From Roseovarius sp. MMSF_3281 (GTDB lineage Bacteria; Pseudomonadota; Alphaproteobacteria; Rhodobacterales; Rhodobacteraceae): a stretch of 64,000 bases of DNA. The stretch lies in assembly GCF_030733685.1 (NCBI RefSeq), contig NZ_JASHIM010000011.1, positions 57,444 through 121,443 on the forward strand, in the 5' to 3' direction. Below, piece by piece: positions 35,702 to 45,043 of the stretch. The position numbers and the translations under genes were made by a program. The notes beneath the pieces were generated by a model. That model searched no databases. It saw only the letters and a list, made by a program, of their open reading frames with translations, and was not told the origin of the DNA. The stretch's first letter is position 1; each line of letters opens with the position of its first letter.

Positions 35702-36904
35702 ATGACCACAAAAGATGTCGATATCGTCGTATCCGGAGGGGGCGTGGCCGGCCTGTCGGCGGCGGCTATTTTCGGCTCGGCGGGGTTCTCTGTGGTTTGC
35801 GTCGACCCTGCGCCGCCGGTGACGGAACGAGATGCGCAAGGCTCTGACCTGCGCACGACGGCTTTCTTGCAACCCTCGCAAGCGCTTCTTGAGCAGGCTG
35901 ACGTATGGGCGCGATTTGCACCTCATGCCGCCGATCTGCAAGTCATGCGTATCGTGGATGCAGGCGGCGAAGTGGCCGAACCACGCATCGTCAAAGAGTT
36001 CGATGCCTCGGACATTTCGGATAAACCTTTTGGCTGGAACCTGCCCAATTGGCTTTTGCGGCGCGAACTGGCGGCCCATCTGGAAAGCCTTGAGACGGTT
36101 GAGTTTCGTCCGGGCACAGGGTTCAAATCGCTGTTCACGCGCGAAAGCGAAGCGAGGGTTGAATTGTCGGATGGCGCGCGCCTCCGGGCGCGCTTGGTGA
36201 TCGCCGCGGATGGGCGAAATTCGCCTGTGCGCGAGGCAGCTGGCATTGACGTGAAAACGACGCGCTATGGCCAAAAGGCCCTTGCCTTCGCAGTCACCCA
36301 CCCGATCCCACATGAAAACGTGTCGACCGAAATTCACCGCTGGGGCGGGCCTTTTACCCTTGTCCCTTTGCCGGATTACGAGGGGCGGCCCTCGTCGGCG
36401 GTTGTGTGGATGGAGGAAGGGCCGGAGGTGCAGCGCTTGTCAGCGTTGACGAAGGCCGAGTTCGAGCAGGAAATGAACGAACGTTCATGCCTTTTGTTCG
36501 GACCTCTTGAATTGGCCTCTCACCGCACCGTCTGGCCGATCATCAGCCAAATGGCCGAGACGATGTATTCTGAACGCGTGGCCCTTGTGGCCGAGGCGGC
36601 GCATGTTGTCCCGCCCATCGGTGCACAGGGCCTGAACATGAGCCTTGCGGATATGCGCGTGCTTCTTGAACTGGCCCAAGCCAACCCCGGCCAGTTGGGC
36701 GATGCGGCCATGTTGAAGGCGTATCAAGATCGTCGGCATATCGAAGTCAAGGCGCGGGTCACGGGCATCGATGTATTGAACCGCGCCTCGATGATGCGGG
36801 CCAAGCCCCTGCGCGACGCGCGCGCCATGGGGCTCAATGCCATCTATTCGCTTGCCCCGGTGCGCAAGACCCTGATGCAACTGGGCCTTGGTGCACGCGG
36901 CTAA
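35702..36904 (+). CDS. UbiH/UbiF-family FAD-dependent hydroxylase
   Basis: 400 residues of the FAD monooxygenase family. The dinucleotide fold is VVSGGGVAGLSAAAIF, the DG motif is VIAADGRNSPVRE, and the second FAD motif is ALVAEAAHVVPPIGAQGLNM, typical of ubiquinone-ring hydroxylases. It probably hydroxylates an octaprenyl intermediate in ubiquinone synthesis; which ring position (UbiH, UbiF, UbiI or alphaproteobacterial UbiL) is not clear. GGAGG lies upstream. Ends three bases before the convergent aminotransferase. Confidence 0.9.
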   Translation: MTTKDVDIVVSGGGVAGLSAAAIFGSAGFSVVCVDPAPPVTERDAQGSDLRTTAFLQPSQALLEQADVWARFAPHAADLQVMRIVDAGGEVAEPRIVKEFDASDISDKPFGWNLPNWLLRRELAAHLESLETVEFRPGTGFKSLFTRESEARVELSDGARLRARLVIAADGRNSPVREAAGIDVKTTRYGQKALAFAVTHPIPHENVSTEIHRWGGPFTLVPLPDYEGRPSSAVVWMEEGPEVQRLSALTKAEFEQEMNERSCLLFGPLELASHRTVWPIISQMAETMYSERVALVAEAAHVVPPIGAQGLNMSLADMRVLLELAQANPGQLGDAAMLKAYQDRRHIEVKARVTGIDVLNRASMMRAKPLRDARAMGLNAIYSLAPVRKTLMQLGLGARG

Positions 36905-36907
36905 GGC

Positions 36908-38035
36908 CTAAAGCACCTTGTCGAGCACGGTTTTCAAACGGCTCAGGCTGGCCTCTACATCATAGAGCTTATCGAGGCCGAAAAGGCCAAGGCGGAAGGT
37001 GCGAAAGCCCTCGGGTTCATTGCATTGCAGCGGAACACCGGCAGCAATTTGCATCCCTTCAGCGGCGAATTTGCTGCCATTCTGAATGTCCGGGTCATCC
37101 GTATAACTCACCACAACACCCGGCGCGCCGAACCCGTCTGCCGCAACCGAGGTGACACCCTTTTCGGCCAGCATGGTCCGCACACCGTTGCCCAAGGCCC
37201 ACTGCGCGTCGCGCAGTTTTTCAAACCCATAGTCACGGGTTTCCAGCATCGTATCGCGGAAGGCGCGCAGGGCATCGGTGGGCATGGTGGCATGATAAGC
37301 ATGGCCGCCAGTTTCATAGGCCTGCATGATCTGGTGCCATTTCTTGAGGTCGATGGCAAAGCTGTTCGAGGTCGTGTTTTCAAGCCGTTGCAAGGCGCGA
37401 TCCGACATCATCACCAGCCCGGCCGAGGGCGAGGCCGACCAGCCCTTTTGCGGGGCGGAAATCAGGACGTCCACGCCGGTTGCCTGCATGTCGATCCAAG
37501 CACAGCCCGAGGCGATGCAATCCAGAACCATTAATGCGCCCACCTCATGCGCGGCCTTGGCCAGTTCGGTTACATAGTCATCGGGCAGGATAAGCCCGGC
37601 CGAGGTTTCCACATGCGGGGCGAAAACAACATCGGGCTTGGCCTCGCGAATCTGGGCGCAGACGTCTTCAATCGGGGCGGGGGCAAAGGGCGCTGTATCG
37701 CCATTGCCGTTCTGGCGGGCCATGCAAACGGTCGTGTCCGAAGTGAACTGGCCCGCGTCGAAAATCTGTGTCCAGCGGTAGGAAAACCAGCCGTTTCGCA
37801 CGATGAGGGCATGGGCATCATGGCCGAACTGTCGTGCAGCGGCCTCCATCGCATAGGTGCCGCCGCCGGGGATCAGGGCCACGGCATCGGCCTTGTAAAC
37901 CTCCTTCAGCATGCTTGAGATATCGGTCATCACTGTTTGGAAGGCCTTGCTCATGTGATTGAGCGAGCGGTCGGTGAAGACAACCGAGAATTCAAGAAGG
38001 CCGTCGGGGTCGATGTGATCAAGTAGGGCGGTCAT
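36908..38035 (-). CDS. Class V aminotransferase (alanine/serine-glyoxylate type)
   Basis: 375 residues. Fold-type I class V marks: ALIPGGGTYAMEAAARQFG near 53, HVETSAGLILP with the substrate site, VLDCIASGCAW (cofactor aspartate), and the PLP lysine in SAPQKGWSASPSAG. The group transfers amino groups between alanine, serine or taurine-like donors and glyoxylate or pyruvate. The exact donor is unknown. Two Lrp-type regulators follow upstream on the same strand (103 bp gap), so it may be their target. Confidence 0.87.
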   Translation of the reverse strand: MTALLDHIDPDGLLEFSVVFTDRSLNHMSKAFQTVMTDISSMLKEVYKADAVALIPGGGTYAMEAAARQFGHDAHALIVRNGWFSYRWTQIFDAGQFTSDTTVCMARQNGNGDTAPFAPAPIEDVCAQIREAKPDVVFAPHVETSAGLILPDDYVTELAKAAHEVGALMVLDCIASGCAWIDMQATGVDVLISAPQKGWSASPSAGLVMMSDRALQRLENTTSNSFAIDLKKWHQIMQAYETGGHAYHATMPTDALRAFRDTMLETRDYGFEKLRDAQWALGNGVRTMLAEKGVTSVAADGFGAPGVVVSYTDDPDIQNGSKFAAEGMQIAAGVPLQCNEPEGFRTFRLGLFGLDKLYDVEASLSRLKTVLDKVL

Positions 38036-38137
38036 TTCAGTCTCCTGCGCAACTGTGTTTGAGGGTAACTGACCTCAACGGGCCGTATAAGTCCATGCGT
38101 GGAAGCGCCACGTTCGGGGCCAAGCGCGCCACTTCGT

Positions 38138-38596
38138 TCACCCGATAGGCCCGGGGCGGCGTTCTTCGCTTAGCAGGACATTGGCCTCGATATCGCCTAC
38201 ACCGGGCAGCATCATCAGACGCCGCCGCAAGATACGTTCGAAATCCGAGATATCGCGGGCCACGACGCGCAGACGATAATCGTAAAGCCCGAGGATATGT
38301 TCCACGGTTTGCACCTCGGGGATGGCCGAGACCGCGCGTTCAAAATCATCAAGGCTGACGCGGCCCTTGGTGGCAAGTTTGACCCCCAGGAAAACCGTCA
38401 CCCCGAACCCCAGCTTTTCCGCATCCAGATCAAGGCGTTGTCCGCGGATGACGCCTGCATCGCGCAGGCGCTTGATGCGCCGCCAAGTGGCCGGTTGCGA
38501 CATGCCCAGTTTGCGGCCAAGGGCACTGGCGCTTTGGGTGGCGTCCCGGCTGAGTTCGCGAAGCAATTGGCGGTCGGTGGTATCAAGGTCGATCAT
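38138..38596 (-). CDS. Lrp/AsnC-family regulator (first of pair)
   Basis: 152 residues. The HTH is DRQLLRELSRDATQSASALG and LGMSQPATWRRIKRLRDAGV. The RAM ligand domain includes VQTVEHILGLYDYRLRVVA and a final LPGVGDIEANVLLSEE. Its start overlaps the stop of the next Lrp gene by four bases, so they are one operon and may form hetero-oligomers. The likely target is the aminotransferase gene downstream; the ligand would be an amino acid. Confidence 0.92.
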   Translation of the reverse strand: MIDLDTTDRQLLRELSRDATQSASALGRKLGMSQPATWRRIKRLRDAGVIRGQRLDLDAEKLGFGVTVFLGVKLATKGRVSLDDFERAVSAIPEVQTVEHILGLYDYRLRVVARDISDFERILRRRLMMLPGVGDIEANVLLSEERRPGPIG

Positions 38597-39054
38597 AGCG
38601 GCAGGATCTCGTCGGATTTCAGCCGCGCGACATGCATGAGCGCTTCGATATCCGCGATATGCGGCAGGGTCAGGATCGCGGTGCGATAGAGCTGTTGATA
38701 ATGCTGCATATCCCGGGCGATCACCGAAAGGCGCAGATCAACCCGGCCCAGAAAAGACTGTATTTCAACAACTTCCGGTATGGTCTTCGCCTTGTCGGTG
38801 AAGTCTTCGAAGGCGCGGGACTGTGTCTTGTCGAGTGTGATGCGCAGGGAAACCTCGACTTCGTAGCCAAGTACGCGCCAATCGATTACGGCGCGATTGC
38901 CCCGGATCACGCCATGCACATGCAGTTTGTCCAAGCGCCGGGCGCAGGTGGCCGGCGTCAGGCCCGCGAGATTGGCCAGCTCGGCGGGGTTTAGCGTGGC
39001 ATCGCGTTGATAATGGCGCAAGATGCGACGATCTATATCATCCAGAATGAAAAT
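38593..39054 (-). CDS. Lrp/AsnC-family regulator (second of pair) with unusual start
   Basis: About 153 residues if read from 39054. Family proteins begin like LDDIDRRILRHYQRDATLNP; that whole helix is encoded here, but between the upstream in-frame TAG (39064-39066) and it there is no ATG, GTG or TTG. The candidates are ATT at 39054, which has AGGAAA at a proper five-base spacing, ATT at 39048, or CTG at 39045. The first normal start, TTG at 39021, would remove half of helix 1 and has no ribosome site. The HTH (LANLAGLTPATCARRLDKL) and RAM domain are intact. ATT starts are rare (infC is the classic case). Confidence 0.8.
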   Translation of the reverse strand: MFILDDIDRRILRHYQRDATLNPAELANLAGLTPATCARRLDKLHVHGVIRGNRAVIDWRVLGYEVEVSLRITLDKTQSRAFEDFTDKAKTIPEVVEIQSFLGRVDLRLSVIARDMQHYQQLYRTAILTLPHIADIEALMHVARLKSDEILPL

Positions 39055-39272
39055 GGTGGTTTCCTAGAGGGGTCTTGTAAAATCCATGCGCTTTCTAGCG
39101 TAGCATGTTAAATTCCATTCATTCAATAAGCAGCTAAATTGCCACAGCCTTCGGTCGAATGCAGGTGAGGGACTTGTTCTGCTTAAAGCGCCGTAAGGTC
39201 ATGCTGGAATTACATAAAAAATGGCTTAAATCGGCCACGATGAGGGCGGACGCGCGAGGCGGGTAATTGTAA

Positions 39273-40436
39273 ATGAGCGAACGTACGATTTATGTCACGA
39301 GTGCGGGCGACGTCACGATAACACGTGATGGCGGTGCGCCGACGAGCCAGCAGGATATCCTTCAAAACGCGCTTAATGGCGATGCGTTTAGTTGGGAAAC
39401 GCCCAATGATCTTCAGATTACCTTGTCCGGGCCGCAGGTCGGGATCTCCTTTGACGACTCTGATGGCGTTTTGCAGGACGATCCCTTTGCCGGTAGCGAA
39501 GTGGCCGATCAACTGCTGACGCAATCGGTGACAATTGACGGTGAAACCTACGCGCCAAGCGGGGAGACCGTCCGTTGGATGGATCCACCCCCGGTCAATG
39601 TCGAGGCGGAATACCGTGTGACACTTTTTGATGACGCAGGCACGGCCTATGAGATGATCGGTGTTAGCATTGCCGAAGGCTACGACACCCAGGTCGTCGG
39701 TGTGATGTTCAATGGTAGTGCGCCGCCGCCGGGGACAACTTTGAACTATATTCAGGGTGTATCGTCTTATAGCAAGACTGCGGATGGTGGTGTGACAATT
39801 CCCGATGGTGTGCCGTGTTTCTTGTCGGGCACGTTGATAGAAACCCCGGGCGGGCCCTGTCGGGTCGAAGACTTGCGCAAAGGCGATTTGGTTTTGACGC
39901 TAGACAACGGCGCGCAACCTATACGTTGGATCGGGGGCAGCACGGTTTGCGGCTTGGGGGCGCTGGCGCCGGTGCGTATCGCGGCGGGATGGCTGGGCAA
40001 TGAACGAGACCTTTATGTGTCACCCAATCACCGGGTCCTGTTGCGTTCAGCCGCGGCAGAGTTGAATTGCGGGCATCTCATGGTGTTGGCCGCAGCCAAG
40101 GACCTTCATGGGCATCCACATGTCAGCCGTGCGCCGATGCGCCGGGCAGAGTATCTGCATATTTTGCTGGACGGGCATCAAATGGTGTTCTCCGAAGGCC
40201 TTGCAACCGAAAGCCTTTTTGCCGGCGCCGTCGAAACCGGGGCTTTGGATGCCGCTACGGTGACCGAATTACGCGGGGTTTTTCGACAAATCGGAACGCA
40301 ACCTCAAGCGCTTGGATATCCCGCCTTGTCTTCGTGGGAGGCGCGGTTTTTGGTTCAACAGTCGCGTTCCGGAATGGATGTCACCGGAATTGCCCGCGGG
40401 ACCGGCGCAGGGATGGTGGCGCCATATGCGGCTTGA
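39273..40436 (+). CDS. Hint-domain protein
   Basis: 387 residues. Residues 1-180 are a beta-rich domain of unknown type with many D, G and T. At about 187 a Hint (hedgehog/intein) domain begins with CFLSGTLIETPGGPCRVEDL, where the first cysteine is the splice-site nucleophile, then LRKGDLVLTLDNGAQPIRWI and SPNHRVLLRS. These Hint_2 proteins are common in Rhodobacteraceae. They lack a C-extein, so cleavage rather than splicing is expected. No signal peptide is seen. GAGGCGGG lies upstream. Confidence 0.88.
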   Translation: MSERTIYVTSAGDVTITRDGGAPTSQQDILQNALNGDAFSWETPNDLQITLSGPQVGISFDDSDGVLQDDPFAGSEVADQLLTQSVTIDGETYAPSGETVRWMDPPPVNVEAEYRVTLFDDAGTAYEMIGVSIAEGYDTQVVGVMFNGSAPPPGTTLNYIQGVSSYSKTADGGVTIPDGVPCFLSGTLIETPGGPCRVEDLRKGDLVLTLDNGAQPIRWIGGSTVCGLGALAPVRIAAGWLGNERDLYVSPNHRVLLRSAAAELNCGHLMVLAAAKDLHGHPHVSRAPMRRAEYLHILLDGHQMVFSEGLATESLFAGAVETGALDAATVTELRGVFRQIGTQPQALGYPALSSWEARFLVQQSRSGMDVTGIARGTGAGMVAPYAA

Positions 40437-40541
40437 GGGCGCGCATGAAAAACACAGTAAAGCAGATATAGGCACATGAAGTTTGCATATTATTCGGCGA
40501 GAGCTGGTGAAATGTGCGCATTTTCGGCATGATTTGCTTAA

Positions 40542-41597
<1,056 letters not shown>

Positions 41598-41622
41598 ATT
41601 TCAATAGCCTACATGAAAAACT

Positions 41623-41648
41623 TGATCCGGCCCCAATGGGCCGGATCA
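41623..41648. terminator. Bidirectional terminator after ilvC
   Basis: TGATCCGGCCC and its exact complement enclose a CAAT loop (11-bp stem), flanked by AAAAACT and AAGTTCTT so that either strand can end here. It serves ilvC (plus) and the 46-residue membrane protein gene (minus). Confidence 0.8.
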
Positions 41649-41656
41649 GCAAGTTC

Positions 41657-41797
41657 TTAAACCTTGCGATACGATGATTTCGCCTTGGCGCGGCGCGGTT
41701 TCTCATCATTTTCATCGTCAGACGGATGGCGTAGGACGAAAACGCCCAACAAGGCCATGAGTGTCAGGGTCACGATGGGTATCACAAAGGTATTCAT
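41657..41797 (-). CDS. 46-residue membrane protein
   Basis: The frame begins MNTFVIPIVTLTLMALLGVF with one helix (3-22) and ends in a charged tail of D, E, K and R. AAAGGAG lies seven bases before ATG 41797, a strong site. The longer upstream frame lacks one. The charged tail with a single helix suggests a small inner-membrane protein facing the cytoplasm. The family is not recognised. Confidence 0.7.
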   Translation of the reverse strand: MNTFVIPIVTLTLMALLGVFVLRHPSDDENDEKPRRAKAKSSYRKV

Positions 41798-41888
41798 GGT
41801 ACGCTCCTTTCGTTGCTTACCTGCCCGACAATATGGGACGAGGTGAGGGCAGGAAAACCGAGGCGTCCTGTCACAGGGGATCAAGGCA

Positions 41889-42818
41889 TTGACGAATAAG
41901 GAAAAATTGCCTGAGATCACCGCGCAAAGCTGGATGATGGTGGGCGCTTTGGGCCTGATCTGGGGCGCGACCTTCACGGTGATTGAACTGGCCCTGGAAG
42001 GCATTACTCCCTTTTGGCTGGCCGCTGCGCGCATCGGGTTTGCGACCCTTTTGATGATTGCGTTCTGGGGTTATCGGGGCTTTAAGTTATTTGCTGAACC
42101 TGTTGAAAAACCGGATATTTTCCGACTTATCGTGATCGGGGCACTATCTTCGGCCATGCCTTTCATGCTGCTCAGTTGGGGGCAGCAATTCGTGACCTCG
42201 GGCTTTGCGGGGGTCTCCATGGCCGGGGTGGCCTTGATCGTTTTGCCGCTGGCCCATTTCCTTGTTCCGGGGGAGCGGTTGACGCTGCGAAAGACCTTTG
42301 GGTTTGTCGTTGGATTTATCGGGGTGGTCATCTTGATCGGCGGCCAAGCCTTTGAAACAACTGGGGAATATCTTGAGCCGCTCGGGCGGCTGGCCTGTCT
42401 TTCGGCGGCGGGATGCTATGCCTTGAGTTCGGTGCAGATGCGGCTTTTGCCGGATGTGGATTCCATCGGATTGAACGCGGTGACGCTTTTGATCGGCGCG
42501 GTGATCGTTATCGCGGCGGCTTGGACCGTCGAGGGGCCGCCACCAGAAGTGGATCGTAACACCCTGTATATATTGCTTTTTATGGGATTGGTGCCAACTG
42601 CCGGGGCAAGCCTTTTGCGGGTTCTGGTGATCCGTACGGCGGGGCCGGTTTTCATGAGCCTTGTGAACTACCAAGTGCCGGTCTGGTCGGTGGTTCTGGG
42701 CGGGCTGATCCTGTCGGAGCCTTTGCCACCCAGCCTTTTGAGCGCCTTGGCATTGATCCTTTGCGGTGTGGGAGTGAGCCAATACGGCGCGCTGCGCCGC
42801 TTGTTCAGACGTCGTTAA
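41889..42818 (+). CDS. EamA-family (drug/metabolite) transporter
   Basis: 309 residues with ten predicted helices and two EamA repeats (first around 18-145, second around 160-300). Pattern examples are LGLIWGATFTVIELALEGI and PVWSVVLGGLILSEPLP. A TTG start at 41889 is used, since the first ATG is too far inside; AGGGG precedes it. It probably exports a metabolite or amino acid; the substrate is unknown. Divergent from the 46-residue membrane protein gene. Confidence 0.88.
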   Translation: MTNKEKLPEITAQSWMMVGALGLIWGATFTVIELALEGITPFWLAAARIGFATLLMIAFWGYRGFKLFAEPVEKPDIFRLIVIGALSSAMPFMLLSWGQQFVTSGFAGVSMAGVALIVLPLAHFLVPGERLTLRKTFGFVVGFIGVVILIGGQAFETTGEYLEPLGRLACLSAAGCYALSSVQMRLLPDVDSIGLNAVTLLIGAVIVIAAAWTVEGPPPEVDRNTLYILLFMGLVPTAGASLLRVLVIRTAGPVFMSLVNYQVPVWSVVLGGLILSEPLPPSLLSALALILCGVGVSQYGALRRLFRRR

Positions 42819-42827
42819 CCTATGTAC

Positions 42828-42899
42828 GGTTTGTACGTTCTGTAGGTGACTTTTGTACGTTTTTTGCAGACCTTGTGACAAGGTTTGTACATTTTGTAG
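42828..42899. repeat. Three degenerate direct repeats of GGTTTGTACGTTTTGTAG
   Basis: Copies at 42828-42845, 42850-42869 and 42882-42899 share TTTGTAC(G/A)TT and end in TGTAG or TGCAG. The TTTGTAC cores start at 42830, 42852 and 42884, spaced 22 and 32 bp, about two and three helix turns. They lie between the convergent ends of the EamA and folP genes, an unusual place for an operator. Confidence 0.5.
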
Positions 42900-42936
42900 A
42901 AAAGCGCCGGATTTGTGCCGCGGTGAAACCCTAACG

Positions 42937-43950
42937 TCAGCTTACCTGCCCCAATGTCGCGGCCTGCCAGAGGCGCAGCGCCTCGGCGGTTTCGCGAACG
43001 TCGTGGACGCGGAGCATCTGCACCCCTTGGGCCACCCCGGCCAGTGCCACGGCGATGGAGCCGGGGGCGCGATGACGAGCCTCTTCGGTGCCGCCGAGGG
43101 TGCCGATGAAGCGCTTGCGCGAGGCCCCCAGAAGGACGGGACAGCCCAGCGAATGGAAGAGCGCGAGATTTTGCAGAAGCGTGAGATTATGTTCCAGCGT
43201 TTTGCCGAAGCCGATGCCGGGGTCGGTGACGATCCGGGCGCGCGGGATGCCCGTGGCCTCAAGCGCGGTGATGCGGCTTTCGAGATAGTCGTAGATATCA
43301 AGCGCCACGTTATCGTAGCGCGGATCGGCCTGCATGATGTCGGGCGTGCCCTGGGCGTGCATGACACAGACGGGCAGGCCCGCCTTGGCGGCAAATGGCG
43401 CAAGGGCGGGGTCGAAGGTGAAGCCCGCCACGTCGTTGACGAGGTCGGCCCCGGCCTCATGCGCGGCCTGGGCGACGGGGGCCTTGCGGGTGTCGATGGA
43501 AATCGGCACGGGCGAGGCTTCGCGGATCGCCTTGATCACCGGGGCGGTGCGGCGCACTTCTTCGTCAATGGCCACTTCTTCGGCACCGGGGCGGGTGGAT
43601 TCGCCGCCCACGTCGATCATGCTGGCCCCTTGGGCCTGCATGGTGGCGGCGTGGGATGTGGCGACCGCGGGGTCGAAATGCTGCCCCCCGTCCGAGAAGC
43701 TGTCGGGCGTGACGTTGAGGATGCCCATGAGTTGGGGAGCCTCGAAGCCAAGGCCGGCGATGGGGGCGCGCGGGGCTGTGAGGCGCTCAAGCGCGTGCTG
43801 GGGCAGTTCGGAGGCGGGCAGGAGGCGCGAGGGCGCATCGCGGTACAGAACTTCGACCGTGTCGAACCATGTCCAGCCGCCTGCCAGCGTCAACGCGCCT
43901 GCGGGGCGGGCGTGGTCGGTGCGGGGAATGGGGCGGTAATAGGCGGTCAT
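42937..43950 (-). CDS. folP: Dihydropteroate synthase
   Basis: 337 residues. The TIM-barrel landmarks are MGILNVTPDSFSDGG (pterin and phosphate loop), DVGGESTRPGAEEVA, PISIDTRKAPVAQAA and DPGIGFGKTLEHN. It joins p-aminobenzoate to 6-hydroxymethyl-dihydropterin pyrophosphate in folate synthesis. The first 60 residues are an extension not needed for the barrel. It follows the folB fusion gene by 72 bp on the same strand. Confidence 0.96.
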   Translation of the reverse strand: MTAYYRPIPRTDHARPAGALTLAGGWTWFDTVEVLYRDAPSRLLPASELPQHALERLTAPRAPIAGLGFEAPQLMGILNVTPDSFSDGGQHFDPAVATSHAATMQAQGASMIDVGGESTRPGAEEVAIDEEVRRTAPVIKAIREASPVPISIDTRKAPVAQAAHEAGADLVNDVAGFTFDPALAPFAAKAGLPVCVMHAQGTPDIMQADPRYDNVALDIYDYLESRITALEATGIPRARIVTDPGIGFGKTLEHNLTLLQNLALFHSLGCPVLLGASRKRFIGTLGGTEEARHRAPGSIAVALAGVAQGVQMLRVHDVRETAEALRLWQAATLGQVS

Positions 43951-44022
43951 CGGGGCGTCCTTTGCAGGGGGATGCCCCTTTATTGATCCTTGAGGCCCCG
44001 GGTCAAGCCCGGGGCGTGCGCT

Positions 44023-44955
44023 TCAAAGGCCCGATTGCGCGATGTCTTGCACCAGGACCGGCACGGGCGCCTTGCCCTCGGGCGGGGTGGCACCGATGAG
44101 CAGCAGGTCGGAGGCCTCGATATGGCCTGCGAACCACGTGGCGAGGGCGACGGGATCGTCGGGGCCGGTTTCCGGGCCGTCGACGGCATCGAGCACGATC
44201 TTGGAGGGGGCCCAGACGCTGATCTGGCCGTTCTTCATGGCCCAGTCCAACTCGGTCCGGGTGCCGACCACGACGCAGCGGTCGTCGCGGCCTGCCAGAA
44301 CCCATGCGTTTTGTTCCAGTGCCAGAAGGTCGACCCGGCGCTGGGTCATCTTGTGGCCGGTTTTGGGGCTGTCGGTATCGGCATGCCCGACGCAGAGGAT
44401 CACCGGTTCGGCCCGCGCCTCAAGCTGATCGAGCCAGCGGCCAAGGTTGGGGGAGCGGACCGCGGGGTTGGTGAGGTAGACCACATGCGGATGCGGCGCG
44501 GTATCGGCGTGGGGGGCGACGGGCGTGGTGGCCAGATCCTCGACCGAGCGGACGATTTCGACGCCAAGCGCGCCGGGGCCGCGATCCAGCTTTTCGATGC
44601 GGACAAAGGTGCGCACCGCCTGCGGTTCCCACAGGATGAATTCTGCGATGCGGTCGGCCAGTGTTTCCAGAAGGTTGAGGCGTTCTTCGGCCAGCGCGGC
44701 CTCGATCGCCTCGGTCACCTTGTCGTAGCTGAGGATACGGTCGACATCATCCTCCAGCGGGTCGGTGATGGGGCGCACCTCGACCACCACGTTGAAACAG
44801 ACCCGTTGGGTGACACCGCGTTCGGCCTGAAAGGCGCCGATCTCGACCTCGACGATATGGTCGCGGACCGAGATGCGATCCAGCGGCCCGTCGGGGGCGG
44901 TGGCATCGGCGCGCGCGGAGGGGTGTTCGAAGGCGAGGCGGATCTCGTTGGACAT
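44023..44955 (-). CDS. folB: Dihydroneopterin aldolase fused to an amino-acid-kinase-like domain
   Basis: 310 residues from ATG 44955 (AGGAAAG upstream); ordinary FolB has about 120. Residues 25-135 are FolB, with RDHIVEVEIGAFQAERG, SYDKVTEAIE, LNLLETLADRIAEF (catalytic Glu) and the catalytic lysine in RIEKLDRGPGALG. Residues about 157-305 look like an amino-acid-kinase (AAK) fold of the MfnE type: HVVYLTNPAV, PVILCVGHADTD, KNGQISVWAPSKIVLDA and DPVALATWFAGHIEASDLLL. The lysine and GG of the usual KxGGS loop are missing, so kinase activity is doubtful. It precedes folP in one operon. The fusion reading is by eye. Confidence 0.85.
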   Translation of the reverse strand: MSNEIRLAFEHPSARADATAPDGPLDRISVRDHIVEVEIGAFQAERGVTQRVCFNVVVEVRPITDPLEDDVDRILSYDKVTEAIEAALAEERLNLLETLADRIAEFILWEPQAVRTFVRIEKLDRGPGALGVEIVRSVEDLATTPVAPHADTAPHPHVVYLTNPAVRSPNLGRWLDQLEARAEPVILCVGHADTDSPKTGHKMTQRRVDLLALEQNAWVLAGRDDRCVVVGTRTELDWAMKNGQISVWAPSKIVLDAVDGPETGPDDPVALATWFAGHIEASDLLLIGATPPEGKAPVPVLVQDIAQSGL

Positions 44956-45043
44956 GGGGCTTTCCTGCGTCTGTTGCGGGCGGGGTAGCATGCGCGGTGC
45001 TGTACGGGAAAGGGTGAATGCGACAGCTGCGCGGCGTGGCGCG

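Noticed and set aside
40475..40531. 18-codon frame upstream of ilvC considered as an attenuator leader
   Set aside because: It lacks runs of Ile, Val or Leu codons and no terminator/antiterminator pair was found.
42870..42890. TGT-N12-ACA match considered as a PpsR/CrtJ site
   Set aside because: The halves are not symmetrical beyond the core and no photosynthesis gene is near.
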